This document shows, in pieces, positions 44,995 through 53,297 of a stretch of DNA of 64,000 nt. How positions within the stretch are numbered: the first letter of the stretch is position 1; every line of letters begins with the position of its first letter. The notes under the pieces are model-generated. The model made no database searches, had not been told where the DNA came from, and saw only the letters and a list, made by a program, of their open reading frames with translations. The stretch comes from Gluconobacter roseus NBRC 3990 (GTDB taxonomy: Bacteria > Pseudomonadota > Alphaproteobacteria > Acetobacterales > Acetobacteraceae). The position numbers and the translations under genes are program-made. The stretch lies in NCBI RefSeq assembly GCF_006538885.1, contig NZ_BJLY01000001.1:682001-746000 (forward strand), given 5' to 3'.

Positions 44995-45429
44995 ATGTAT
45001 GCCATGCCCATGAAGGCGACAGCGTCCCGGTTAACTCCGAAAGGAGGATCACGCGGGGAGCATAAAAAGGTCAACCGCAAGCATGTCCTTGTTGTCGAGG
45101 ATCAGGCGCTGCTGCGTTTTCTTGCTGCGGATATGCTCGAGGAAGCCGGCTATGAGGCATCTCTTGCCGGGGATGCCAGCGAGGCTCTGGAAATGCTCGA
45201 ACGACATCCGGATATCGGCACGATTTTCTCGGACGTGAATATGCCCGGCGATATGGATGGTGTGGATCTGGCGCGCGTCATTCATGAAAAGCGCCCGGAT
45301 GTCGGCGTCGTTCTGACATCAGGTACGCGTGTTCAGGATCTGGGCCGATTGCCTGGTGGCACGATGTTTCTGGCCAAGCCCTATGAATGGGACGAGGTCT
45401 ATCGCTGCCTGAAGCGGGTCCGGCACTGA
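44995..45429 (+). CDS. stand-alone response-regulator receiver protein
   Basis: A 144-residue protein consisting of one REC domain: acidic pair E35/D36 in VVEDQ, phospho-acceptor D80 in FSDVNMPG, a VLTSGT switch threonine and FLAKPY lysine. No output domain is present, as in CheY or in Sma0114-type receivers fed by HWE kinases; the FLAKPY motif fits the latter group, which is an inference. ATG 44995 follows AAAGGTGAT; ATGs at 45004 and 45010 are alternatives. No kinase gene is adjacent. Confidence 0.85.
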   Translation: MYAMPMKATASRLTPKGGSRGEHKKVNRKHVLVVEDQALLRFLAADMLEEAGYEASLAGDASEALEMLERHPDIGTIFSDVNMPGDMDGVDLARVIHEKRPDVGVVLTSGTRVQDLGRLPGGTMFLAKPYEWDEVYRCLKRVRH

Positions 45430-45463
45430 ATTGTCGACAGATTATAAAGAGGGGAAAGCAATG

Positions 45464-45540
45464 TGGTGCACCCGAAAGGACTTGAACCTCTAACCCCCAG
45501 ATTCGTAGTCTGGTGCTCTATCCAGTTGAGCTACGGGTGC
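45464..45540 (-). tRNA. tRNA-Arg(ACG), copy 2
   Basis: On the minus strand a 77-nt cloverleaf including encoded CCA: acceptor GCACCCG/CGGGTGC, anticodon stem CCAGA/TCTGG with loop CTACGAA (anticodon ACG), T-loop GGTTCAAGTCC. It reads CGT (and by inosine CGC/CGA) codons. Identical in sequence to the neighbouring copy and transcribed after it. Confidence 0.97.
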
Positions 45541-45575
45541 GGACACATTGTAGAAGTCTTACCGAAAAGGAAGAC

Positions 45576-45652
45576 TGGTGCACCCGAAAGGACTTGAACC
45601 TCTAACCCCCAGATTCGTAGTCTGGTGCTCTATCCAGTTGAGCTACGGGTGC
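45576..45652 (-). tRNA. tRNA-Arg(ACG), copy 1
   Basis: Identical 77-nt tRNA with anticodon ACG and encoded CCA, 35 bp upstream (in transcription) of the second copy. The spacer holds an AGTCTT/AAGACT dyad that may help processing. A promoter lies directly upstream. Confidence 0.97.
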
Positions 45653-45665
45653 GCTGTGAGGCGGG

Positions 45666-45694
45666 GTTTTACAGAGGCTTAACTGACCTGACAA
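45666..45694 (-). promoter_or_regulatory. promoter for the tandem tRNA-Arg genes
   Basis: On the minus strand TTGTCA (45694-45689) and TAAAAC (45671-45666) are spaced by 17 bp, and the first tRNA begins 13 nt further. The element lies within an 8-bp dyad GCGGGGTT/AACCCCGC (45661-45668 and 45693-45700). Confidence 0.55.
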
Positions 45695-45713
45695 CCCCGC
45701 TTTGGAAAAAATT

Positions 45714-46091
45714 TCAGTTTCGCGTCATGGTGATATGCGCGCGGCAGGATGGGGAGCCGAAAATACCGCCAATGGCCTGTCCGACAGGGTAGCCGTTGAA
45801 GACGACAGCGGTGTTGTGGTGGTTCATGTCCGTCATCGCGAGTTCGGCATGATAGTGATGATTCCCGGGCGTATAGATTCCGTGCAGGACCTGTGAGCCG
45901 TCAGCCGGTGTAAAAAGAATTTCCTTGTCGCGGATGCGGAGCGTTGAGGGTCGCTCGGTCGGGCAGGTACCCTGATCGGCAACGAGTGCGCCAACCCATG
46001 AGCCGGTTGGATCATTGCCGGGGTCCGGAGTTCCGGCACAGGCCGCAAGCAGAGCCGTGGCGGAGAGGGCGAAAAGTGCTGGCAGGCGCAT
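45714..46091 (-). CDS. putative lipoprotein of unknown function
   Basis: A 125-residue protein with lipobox LAAC (C18). The mature part looks like a small beta-rich domain with [17 protein letters not shown], a [14 protein letters not shown] segment with several histidines and [13 protein letters not shown]; two cysteines could pair. I do not recognise a family. It diverges from guaA and lies upstream of the tRNA genes on the same strand. Confidence 0.78.
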   Translation of the reverse strand: MRLPALFALSATALLAACAGTPDPGNDPTGSWVGALVADQGTCPTERPSTLRIRDKEILFTPADGSQVLHGIYTPGNHHYHAELAMTDMNHHNTAVVFNGYPVGQAIGGIFGSPSCRAHITMTRN

Positions 46092-46166
46092 GTTGGTCCT
46101 GTTCCTTGTTGCAGAATGGATGACGCAGACGACACAACACCTTATAGGAGAGCCTCAAAAGGCACC

Positions 46167-47789
46167 ATGAAACCGGAACGCGAGGCCATGACATTGACCC
46201 AGCAGGACGCCAGCACCGTCGAAAAGCTCGACGAAACCCTTCACGAAGACCGTATCCTTATTCTGGATTTCGGCAGCCAGGTGACGCAGCTTATTGCGCG
46301 CCGCGTCCGCGAAAGCGGCGTTTACTGCGAGATCTGGCCATTCACGGCAACGGAAGAGAAGATCCGCGCATTCAATCCGCGCGGCATCATCCTGTCCGGC
46401 AGCCCGGCCAGTGTGCATGACGAAAATGCGCCGCCGATTCCGGATGTGGTCTTCGCGCTGAACCGCCCAGTGCTGGGGATCTGTTATGGCCAGCAGGCGA
46501 TGTGCCAGATGCTGGGCGGCAAGGTCGAGAGCCACGAACACCGTGAATTCGGTCGCGCCTATATCGATATTGCCGAGGACTGCTCGCTGTTCCGGGGCGT
46601 CTGGGCGCGCGGCAAGCGTGAGCAGGTCTGGATGAGCCATGGCGACCGCGTCACGCAGCTTCCGCCGGGCTTCCGCGCCGTTGCCCATTCCGAAGGGGCT
46701 CCGTTCGCGATCATCGCGGATGAGGGGCGACGTTTGTATGGCGTGCAGTTCCATCCGGAAGTTGTGCACACGCCGCATGGTGCTGCGCTGATCCGCAACT
46801 TCACGCACAACGTTGCGGGTTGCAGCGGAACCTGGACGATGGCTGGTTTCCGCGATCTGGAAATCGCCCGCATCCGCAAGCAGGTCGGTTCGGGGCGTGT
46901 GATCTGCGGTCTGTCGGGTGGTGTTGACAGCTCTGTTGCGGCCAAGCTGATCCATGATGCGATCGGCGATCAGCTGACCTGCATTTTCGTCGATCCGGGC
47001 ATCATGCGTACGGGTGAGGCGGATGAGGTCGTCAAGACGTTCCGCGGCCGCTTCAATATCCGTCTTGTCCATCGTGACGCCTCCGAGCTGTTCCTGAAGG
47101 AACTGGCTGGCGTGACGGACCCCGAGGTCAAGCGCAAGACGATTGGCCGTCTGTTTATCGAGGTCTTCGAGGAAGAGGCTGCTAAGCTGGGCGGCGCGCA
47201 GTTCCTGGCTCAGGGCACGCTGTATCCGGACGTGATCGAAAGCGTGAGCTTCTCGGGTGGCCCGTCCGTGACCATCAAGTCCCACCATAATGTCGGCGGT
47301 CTGCCGGACCGCATGAACATGGAACTGGTCGAGCCGCTGCGTGAGCTGTTTAAGGACGAGGTCCGTATGCTTGGCCGTGAGCTGGGTATTCCGGAGAGCA
47401 TCGTCGGGCGGCATCCGTTCCCAGGCCCCGGGCTGGCGATCCGTATTCCGGGAGACGTTACCAAGGAGAAGCTGGATCTGCTGCGCAAGGTGGATGCGAT
47501 CTATCTTGAAGAAATCCGCCGCGCCGGTCTGTATGATGCGATCTGGCAGGCTTTCGCGGTTCTGCTTCCGGTGCGCACGGTCGGCGTCATGGGCGATGGC
47601 CGGACCTACGATCAGGCCTGCGCCCTGCGCGCCGTGACCAGCACGGATGGTATGACGGCGGAAGTCTATCCGTTCGACTTCGCATTCCTGAACCGCGTGG
47701 CCGGGCGTATCGTCAACGAGGTCCGCGGCATTAACCGCGTGACTTACGATATTACGTCCAAGCCGCCGGGCACGATTGAGTGGGAATGA
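46167..47789 (+). CDS. guaA: GMP synthase (glutamine-hydrolysing)
   Basis: Converts XMP to GMP using glutamine and ATP. The 540-residue protein has an N-terminal class I glutaminase domain with the nucleophile in GICYGQQAM and the HPE motif in [10 protein letters not shown], then an ATP pyrophosphatase domain with GLSGGVDSS and the C-terminal dimerisation domain ending in GTIEWE. Starts at 46167 (after AAAAGG) or 46188 are plausible; the open frame extends to 46116. A terminator follows. Confidence 0.97.
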   Translation: MKPEREAMTLTQQDASTVEKLDETLHEDRILILDFGSQVTQLIARRVRESGVYCEIWPFTATEEKIRAFNPRGIILSGSPASVHDENAPPIPDVVFALNRPVLGICYGQQAMCQMLGGKVESHEHREFGRAYIDIAEDCSLFRGVWARGKREQVWMSHGDRVTQLPPGFRAVAHSEGAPFAIIADEGRRLYGVQFHPEVVHTPHGAALIRNFTHNVAGCSGTWTMAGFRDLEIARIRKQVGSGRVICGLSGGVDSSVAAKLIHDAIGDQLTCIFVDPGIMRTGEADEVVKTFRGRFNIRLVHRDASELFLKELAGVTDPEVKRKTIGRLFIEVFEEEAAKLGGAQFLAQGTLYPDVIESVSFSGGPSVTIKSHHNVGGLPDRMNMELVEPLRELFKDEVRMLGRELGIPESIVGRHPFPGPGLAIRIPGDVTKEKLDLLRKVDAIYLEEIRRAGLYDAIWQAFAVLLPVRTVGVMGDGRTYDQACALRAVTSTDGMTAEVYPFDFAFLNRVAGRIVNEVRGINRVTYDITSKPPGTIEWE

Positions 47790-47823
47790 TCCTGCATTCA
47801 ATCGGTCGGTAGAAACTTTTGGG

Positions 47824-47848
47824 AACCCCGCAGCTATGCGGGGTTTTT
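47824..47848 (+). terminator. Rho-independent terminator of guaA
   Basis: A 9-bp perfect stem (47824-47832 with 47837-47845, AACCCCGCA arm), GCTA loop, then a short T run. Confidence 0.88.
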
Positions 47849-47938
47849 CTTTGCCGTGATTTCCGAAGGGAGATGTCGGACTTGTCCGGATCTTTTGGGA
47901 GTGACAGTGTGAAATCTTTCAAAACAAGGATGATCCTG

Positions 47939-48337
47939 ATGTCGATCCGGTTTCTTTCTTTTTCCGCTTCGTTGCTCGTGGCGGGTGTGGTGCTTATGCC
48001 GACGGCCATGGCGGCTGATACTGCCGAGAAACCCTGTGAGACCGATCTTTGCCGCAGTGTGCGTCAGTCCTGGGCCTCGGTCCGTCATGGGACGTCCGAT
48101 GCGGCTGACTGGACGAAAAAGCAGAGCGTGAAGGGCTGGGATGCCACGAAGAATGGTGTTTCCCATGCTGCGCACTGGACGGGCCGGGAGAGTGAAAAGG
48201 GCTGGAAAGCGACCAAGAACGGCACGAAGGAGGCGGTTCACGATACGGGCGTCTGGACGAAGAAAACCGCTCATGACCTTGATCCGGGGACCTCGGACAA
48301 GGTGCCTGACGCTAAAACTGATGCGGCCGGTCAGTAA
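47939..48337 (+). CDS. secreted small repeat protein of unknown function
   Basis: A 132-residue protein with a signal peptide cleaved near AMA-AD (residue 25). The mature part begins with a Cys pair (C33, C38) and then contains a 22-residue repeat, DWTKKQSVKGWDATKNG followed by HWTGRESEKGWKATKNG, with degenerate copies before and after (the last HDTGVWTKKTAHDL). The pattern suggests an amphipathic helical rod. The open frame extends upstream, but ATG 47939 is supported by AAGGA 8 bp away. Monocistronic between two terminators. Confidence 0.8.
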   Translation: MSIRFLSFSASLLVAGVVLMPTAMAADTAEKPCETDLCRSVRQSWASVRHGTSDAADWTKKQSVKGWDATKNGVSHAAHWTGRESEKGWKATKNGTKEAVHDTGVWTKKTAHDLDPGTSDKVPDAKTDAAGQ

Positions 48338-48382
48338 GAATATCTGTTCCGAGGTGAGAGCTTCATCTCAACCCTAGTTACG

Positions 48383-48417
48383 AAAAAGGCCTGTCCCTTG
48401 TGGGGCAGGCCTTTTTT
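48383..48417. terminator. bidirectional terminator
   Basis: AAGGCCTG/CAGGCCTT stem extended by TCCC/GGGG, preceded by A5 and followed by T6. It lies between the convergent repeat-protein and CHRD-domain genes. Confidence 0.9.
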
Positions 48418-48438
48418 GTATGCGCCTAAAAAAGACGC

Positions 48439-48885
48439 TTATTCCATGTGATGCTTGTGGCCGGTCATTTCGGTCGTGAGCTGGGCGCGGGCTTCTCCGT
48501 CCGGATATTTCTCCGTGTGGAGGTTAATGTAGGTCTGTCCGGCCTGGACTTCCTTGACCTGATCGGGCGTGAGCTGGAGCGTGCCGGTCATGCGGGTCGT
48601 GTAAGGGCCGTTGATTGGGGCGAGGACACCGGCGTCCTGACCGTCCGGGGCCGGGCCATGCAGATGGGCTGCCGTTACGGGCCCGGACAAGCCGTTATCT
48701 TCGAAACGGTAGGTCAGGGTGTTCTTGGTGGTATCCAGCATTGCGGATGCCGAGCCCTTGATGGGGGCGGTTGCACCATGTTCGCCCTTAAACGGGCCGA
48801 AGAGATGCAACGTTTCCGCGGAAGCGGGCAGGGCGGTCACCGACAGGCCGAGGGCCAGTGTCGTCAGCAGAAGTCCAGTACGCAT
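48439..48885 (-). CDS. CHRD-domain exported protein
   Basis: A 148-residue protein with a signal peptide (ends near PASA-ET, residue 23) and one CHRD domain, the beta-barrel named after chordin and found in many bacterial secreted proteins. GPVTAAHLHGPAPDGQDAGV and QTYINLHTEKYPDGEARAQL are the diagnostic histidine-containing motifs. The C-terminus is His-rich (GHKHHME), which may bind metal. Function in bacteria is unclear. Confidence 0.88.
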   Translation of the reverse strand: MRTGLLLTTLALGLSVTALPASAETLHLFGPFKGEHGATAPIKGSASAMLDTTKNTLTYRFEDNGLSGPVTAAHLHGPAPDGQDAGVLAPINGPYTTRMTGTLQLTPDQVKEVQAGQTYINLHTEKYPDGEARAQLTTEMTGHKHHME

Positions 48886-48927
48886 GGAAGTCTATCCTTG
48901 CAGAAGTTGGACTGACTGAACGTGTGC

Positions 48928-49500
48928 TCAGGTTTCGAGTTCGGTATTCCAGTACAGATAATCGCGCCAGCTTTCGTGAAGATAGTGTGGCGGGAAGGTG
49001 CGCCCGTTTTCCTGAAGGAGGCGGCTGCTGGGCTGAACGGGTTTGCGGTGCGGGTGCATGCCCAGTTCGCTTGGCAGTTTTGAGCCCTTGAGAAGGTTGC
49101 AGGGGCTGCAGGCGGTGACGACGTTTTCCCAGGTTGTACGGCCTCCGCGGGCGCGGGGAATGACGTGATCGAAGGTCAGTTCATGCGTGGGCAATCGGTC
49201 ATGGCAGTACTGACACGAAAAATTGTCCCGCAGGAAGACATTGAAACGGGTGAAGGCCGGCTTGCGGGCTGTCGGAATATAGTCTTTCAGCGCGATGACG
49301 CTGGGCAGGCGCATGCTCTGGCTGGGGGAGTGGACGACGGCGTCTTCATATTCGGAGAGGACCGAGACGCGGTCGAGGAAGACGGCCTTGACGGCTTCCT
49401 GCCAGGACCAGAGCGAGAGCGGGAAATAGGACAGCGGACGGAAATCCGCGTTCAGGACAAGAGCCGGAAAATGCTGACCGCTGACGGACACCACACGCAT
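48928..49500 (-). CDS. HNH endonuclease family protein
   Basis: A 190-residue protein of a widespread alphaproteobacterial HNH family. N-terminal VLNADFRPLSYFPLSLWSWQ is a conserved block; the zinc-finger nuclease core is CQYCHDRLPTHELTFDHVIP followed by GGRTTWENVVTACSPCN, with Cys pairs, the DH catalytic motif and the N residue. ATG 49500 begins the conserved part; the frame continues upstream to 49641 without similarity. Natural substrate unknown; it is not beside a methylase or phage gene. Confidence 0.88.
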   Translation of the reverse strand: MRVVSVSGQHFPALVLNADFRPLSYFPLSLWSWQEAVKAVFLDRVSVLSEYEDAVVHSPSQSMRLPSVIALKDYIPTARKPAFTRFNVFLRDNFSCQYCHDRLPTHELTFDHVIPRARGGRTTWENVVTACSPCNLLKGSKLPSELGMHPHRKPVQPSSRLLQENGRTFPPHYLHESWRDYLYWNTELET

Positions 49501-49643
49501 CCTTTCTGCAAGGACGACACATGCGGGGGTTACGGCGCCGAATGAAAAGGGACAAACAGCGGGAAAACACGTGTCGTCGGCTTCTTTGAGAAAACTATTC
49601 CAGTAAACTGCGCAGACCGCAAGCAAACGCTGGTGACACATTC

Positions 49644-50507
49644 ATGACGCCTCCTGCCACGACACGATTTGCGCCGAGTCCCACGGGATTCCTGCATCTG
49701 GGGCATGTGGTCTCGGGGCTGTATTCGCGGATCATGGCCGGAAAGGCTGGAAAGTTTCTGATTCGTATCGAGGATATTGATACGACGCGCTGTACGCCGG
49801 AACTGACACAGGCTTTGCGTGAAGATCTGGACTGGCTTGGGCTGTATTCAGCTGGGCCGGTCCGGCAGCAGTCGGAGCATCTGAGGGAGTATCATGCCGT
49901 GCTGGGCAATCTGCGGGAGCGGGGGCTGCTCTATCCGTGTTTCTGCACGCGACGGGAGATTGCCGAGGCTGCGACGCAGGTCGCGCCGGATGGGAGCCTT
50001 GTTTATCCGGGGACGTGTCGGCACGGCGTGGCACGGGAAGGGCAGGAGCGTGATCCGGTCTGGCGGTTGGATATGGGTCGGGCGCTGGATGTGTTGCAGG
50101 ACGTGCCAGGCTGGAATGAGGTCGGGCACGGGCGCGTTGCCGGGAAGGCCGATGCGTTCGGCGATATCGTTCTGGCGCGGCGGGATACAGGTGTGTCATA
50201 TCATCTGTGCGTCACGCATGACGATGCGCTTGAGGGCGTGACGACCGTGACGCGCGGGCGGGATCTGTATGAGGCGACGTCAGTCCAGCGTGTGTTGCAG
50301 GACCTGATGGGATGGCCGGAACCGGATTATGCGCATCATGCGCTCATTCTGGATGCGGACGGACACAAGCTGTCCAAGCGGGATGGCGCGGAAGGGGTAC
50401 GGGTTCTGCGGCAGGCGGGCTGGACGGCTCAGCAGGTGCGGGAGCATCCGCTGGTACGGCAGGCTCTGGAGGCGAGCCTGCCGACAGGAGCTTATTCCGG
50501 CGGGTAA
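49644..50507 (+). CDS. gluQ: Glutamyl-Q tRNA(Asp) synthetase
   Basis: A GluRS paralogue that glutamylates queuosine in tRNA-Asp. The 287-residue length fits, since the anticodon-binding domain of GluRS is missing. HIGH-like HLGH at 18-21, KLSKR at 242-246 and the zinc site CFC...Y...C (in YPCFCTRRE and YPGTCRHG) are present. The last 16 bases overlap, antisense, the 3' end of a small lipoprotein gene. Confidence 0.95.
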   Translation: MTPPATTRFAPSPTGFLHLGHVVSGLYSRIMAGKAGKFLIRIEDIDTTRCTPELTQALREDLDWLGLYSAGPVRQQSEHLREYHAVLGNLRERGLLYPCFCTRREIAEAATQVAPDGSLVYPGTCRHGVAREGQERDPVWRLDMGRALDVLQDVPGWNEVGHGRVAGKADAFGDIVLARRDTGVSYHLCVTHDDALEGVTTVTRGRDLYEATSVQRVLQDLMGWPEPDYAHHALILDADGHKLSKRDGAEGVRVLRQAGWTAQQVREHPLVRQALEASLPTGAYSGG

Positions 50508-50623
50508 GTGCCGGGATAGGTGATGTCCTGCGAGGGGCCCGGGGCGTGCGGGGCGCCTTTTTTGCCGCAGGCGGTCAGGCCGAGGGCCATGACTGCCATG
50601 CTGACGAGCAGCAGTGATCTCAT
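50492..50623 (-). CDS. 43-residue lipoprotein (LptM/YifL-like)
   Basis: A very short gene read on the minus strand: [16 protein letters not shown] then [15 protein letters not shown] and a short tail. The lipobox LTAC (C19) is followed by GKKG, as in the LptM/YifL-type lipoproteins found next to argH/lysA in many Proteobacteria; E. coli LptM aids maturation of the LPS translocon LptDE, and a similar role is inferred. A GGAG site lies 7 bp before the ATG. It overlaps argH by 4 bp (ATGA) and gluQ, antisense, by 16 bp. Confidence 0.8.
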   Translation of the reverse strand: MRSLLLVSMAVMALGLTACGKKGAPHAPGPSQDITYPGTYPPE

Positions 50624-52065
50624 GCGGTTTCTCCAAGTTTGGCGAGCCATGCTTCGGCCTGATGCTTCACATTGGCCGGGGCAGTGCCGCCTTCGCTGGT
50701 ACGGGATGCCAGAGACGCCTCGACAGTCAGGACATCGAAAACGCCGGCGTTAATCTGCGGTTCGACGGACTGCATCTCTTCGAGCGACAGATCGGCCAGA
50801 TCGCAGCCTTTCTGTTCCGCCATGCCGACCAGACGTCCGGTGACGTGATGGGCAGTGCGGAAGGGAACGCGCAGTTCGCGGACCAGCCAGTCGGCGAGGT
50901 CCGTGGCGGTGGAGAAGCCCATGCCCGCGACTTCGCGCATCCGGGTCGTGTTGGCTTTTAGGTCCCGGATCATGCCGTCCATGGCGGCCAGCGAGAGCGT
51001 CATGGCTTCGGTGGCGTCGAAGACGGGTTCCTTGTCTTCCTGCGTGTCCTTGGCATAGGCGAGGGGCAGGCCCTTCATGACTGTCAGCAGGCCCACGAAA
51101 TCGCCCATGATGCGGCCGATCTTGGCACGGACGAGCTCGGCGGCGTCCGGATTGCGCTTCTGCGGCATGATGGACGAGCCGGTCGTAAAAGCATCCGACA
51201 GCGTGATGAAGCCGAAGGGGGCGGAGGCCCACATCACGATTTCCTCGGCCAGGCGTGACAGGTGCATGGCCTGAAGCGACAGGGCGGAGAGGAATTCGAG
51301 CGCGAAGTCACGGTCCGAGACGGCGTCGAGCGAATTGGCGGTCGGGCGGTCGAAGTCCAGTGCCGAGGCCGTCATGCGGCGGTCGATCGGGAAAGACGTT
51401 CCGGCAAGAGCGGCCGAGCCGAGCGGACATTCGTTCAGACGGGCACGGGCATCGCGCAGGCGGCCGCGGTCCCGCGACAGCATCTCGACATAGGCCAGAA
51501 GGTGGTGACCGAACGTGACCGGCTGGGCGACCTGAAGATGGGTGAAGCCCGGCATCGGCGTTGCGGCATGTTCCAGCGCACGGGTGGCGAGGGAGCGCAT
51601 CAGGGAGGCGGTCTGCTCCTGCAGGCCGTCGATGGCGTCGCGGACCCAGAGGCGGAAATCCGTGGCGACCTGATCGTTGCGCGAGCGCGCCGTGTGCAGG
51701 CGCTTGCCGGCTTCGCCAATCCGCTCGGACAGGCGGGCCTCGATGTTCATGTGGATGTCTTCGAGGGCCGGGGAGAACTTGAAGCGGCCTTCGCCGATTT
51801 CCTGTGCAATGTCACCCAGACCCTGACGGATCTCGGCCAGTTCGGTCTCGGTCAGCAGGCCGACTTTCTGGAGCATGGCGGCATGGGCGAGGGAGCCGCG
51901 GATGTCCTGTCGCCAGAGGATCTTGTCAAATCCGATGGAGGCGTTGATCTCGCCCATGATGGCGGCAGGACCCGAAGCAAAGCGGCCACCCCATTGCGGA
52001 TTGGCGGCTGTGCCTTCAAAGGATGTAGCGGCATCTGATTGTGTGTCGACAGGAGCGTTTTTCAT
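50620..52065 (-). CDS. argH: Argininosuccinate lyase
   Basis: Last step of arginine synthesis: splits argininosuccinate into arginine and fumarate. The 481-residue protein of the fumarase/aspartase superfamily has the signature [12 protein letters not shown] at 296-307 containing the catalytic serine, [12 protein letters not shown] at 125-136, and the general-acid histidine region [10 protein letters not shown] near 175. Its ATG lies only 15 bp from the start of the first tlpA-like gene on the other strand. Confidence 0.97.
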   Translation of the reverse strand: MKNAPVDTQSDAATSFEGTAANPQWGGRFASGPAAIMGEINASIGFDKILWRQDIRGSLAHAAMLQKVGLLTETELAEIRQGLGDIAQEIGEGRFKFSPALEDIHMNIEARLSERIGEAGKRLHTARSRNDQVATDFRLWVRDAIDGLQEQTASLMRSLATRALEHAATPMPGFTHLQVAQPVTFGHHLLAYVEMLSRDRGRLRDARARLNECPLGSAALAGTSFPIDRRMTASALDFDRPTANSLDAVSDRDFALEFLSALSLQAMHLSRLAEEIVMWASAPFGFITLSDAFTTGSSIMPQKRNPDAAELVRAKIGRIMGDFVGLLTVMKGLPLAYAKDTQEDKEPVFDATEAMTLSLAAMDGMIRDLKANTTRMREVAGMGFSTATDLADWLVRELRVPFRTAHHVTGRLVGMAEQKGCDLADLSLEEMQSVEPQINAGVFDVLTVEASLASRTSEGGTAPANVKHQAEAWLAKLGETA

Positions 52066-52080
52066 GGGAACCGTAAACAG

Positions 52081-52686
52081 ATGATTCGGAAGCAGATCGA
52101 CCGGCGAACCCTTCTTGGAAGAGCCGCCAGCCTAGCCGCGGCGGCTTCCCTCTGCAATTGCGGGCTGGGAAATGTCGCCCGCGCTGCTGAGACGGAAGGC
52201 GCGCATCCGATGCTCCCCTCGCTCACGCCCGGTGCGCCGAAGCTTGAGCCCGTGAACTTCCAGCTTGCAGGGCCGGGTGGGACGTCGCTTGCCTTGTCCA
52301 CGATGCGGGGGCGGCCGTTTATCCTGCATCTTTGGGCAACATGGTGCCCGCCATGCAGGCTCGAATTGCCCGCGCTGAATGCGTTTCTTGAAAAAACTGG
52401 TGCGGCCGTTCCTGTGATCCCGGTGGCCGTGGCCAGTCCGCTGCCGAAGGTCATGATGTTTCTGGCGCAGGGCAATCTGCCGCATATTGCGCCGTGGACG
52501 CTTGGGCAGCATGAATTTTCCCAATGGTTCACTTCCGGCGAGCCGAGCCTGCCCACGACCTGCGTGATTGATGCGCAGGGCCGTCTGCGGGCCAGCGTTG
52601 AAGGGGAAATGGCCTGGAATGCGCCGGATGCTCAGGCCGCGCTGGAGAAAATTCTGTCCGGCCTTCAGGCGTCCAAACCTGCGTGA
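52081..52686 (+). CDS. TlpA/ResA-like thioredoxin-fold protein, copy 1
   Basis: A 201-residue exported thiol-disulfide protein. The N-terminus has a Tat-like RRTLLG (8-13) before a hydrophobic stretch and then a C-N-C pair at 25-27. The thioredoxin-like domain carries CPPC at 89-92 (in [10 protein letters not shown]) and the cis-proline region SLPTTCVID. Classical TlpA reduces partners in cytochrome oxidase assembly; this organism's visible oxidase is a quinol oxidase, so the client is uncertain. It shares a GTGA overlap with the second copy and is divergent from argH. Confidence 0.9.
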   Translation: MIRKQIDRRTLLGRAASLAAAASLCNCGLGNVARAAETEGAHPMLPSLTPGAPKLEPVNFQLAGPGGTSLALSTMRGRPFILHLWATWCPPCRLELPALNAFLEKTGAAVPVIPVAVASPLPKVMMFLAQGNLPHIAPWTLGQHEFSQWFTSGEPSLPTTCVIDAQGRLRASVEGEMAWNAPDAQAALEKILSGLQASKPA

Positions 52687-53264
52687 GTAGGCGCCCGGTC
52701 AGTCGACGGACTGTTTTCTGGGGAACGGCGGGAATGGCTGTTCTTGTGGGCGTTGGCGCGTCGCGGCTGGCAGGTCTGGTCGTAAGGCATGGCGCCCCGA
52801 TTTCCAGTCTGGTTCCAGGGCGGCCGACACTGACTCCGGTAGAGTTCAGTCTGATCGGGCCCGACGGGACGCAAACGTCGCTGCTCTCTCGTCGCGGGAC
52901 GCCTTTTCTACTGCATGTCTGGGCGACGTGGTGTCCGCCCTGTCGGCATGAACTGCCGGCCTTGGCAGCGTTCATGCGGGCATGGGGAGCGGATTGTCCG
53001 GTCGTTCCGGTGGCGGTTTCCAGTGGGTCTCCGGCGGCGGTTAAGGCGTTTCTGAGCGAAAATGACGTTGCCGGACTGCCTGTCTGGACCGTGGATGAGC
53101 GTGATCTGAAGGCATGGGGTGGGCAGGAGGAACTTGCCATACCTGTAACGATTCTGATTGATGGAGCAGGCCGCGTTCGGGCATCGGTTGCTGGGGCTGT
53201 GGACTGGGGGGCTCCGGATGCGGCTGCTGCCCTGCACAAGATTGTTGCCGGAATGCGCGGCTGA
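52683..53264 (+). CDS. TlpA/ResA-like thioredoxin-fold protein, copy 2
   Basis: A 193-residue paralogue starting with GTG inside the stop of copy 1. SRRTVFWG precedes a hydrophobic segment (about 11-33), which may be a membrane anchor or Tat signal. The active site CPPC is at 84-87 in [15 protein letters not shown], and the cis-proline motif is AIPVTILID. It is similar in length to copy 1 and shares the flanking TPVEFSLIGPDG-type strand. Separated by 33 bp from copy 3. Confidence 0.9.
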   Translation: MSRRPVSRRTVFWGTAGMAVLVGVGASRLAGLVVRHGAPISSLVPGRPTLTPVEFSLIGPDGTQTSLLSRRGTPFLLHVWATWCPPCRHELPALAAFMRAWGADCPVVPVAVSSGSPAAVKAFLSENDVAGLPVWTVDERDLKAWGGQEELAIPVTILIDGAGRVRASVAGAVDWGAPDAAAALHKIVAGMRG

Positions 53265-53297
53265 GCTCTGCTGCCGATGAAAGAATGGACTTCCAAC

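Noticed and set aside
45464-45652. tRNA-associated integration (attachment) site
   Set aside because: The two tRNA genes are complete and no integrase, phage gene or partial tRNA repeat lies nearby; the duplication is of a whole tRNA gene.
48928-49500. HNH nuclease as part of a restriction or defence system
   Set aside because: The family is a widespread chromosomal one and there is no methylase, toxin or other defence gene adjacent.
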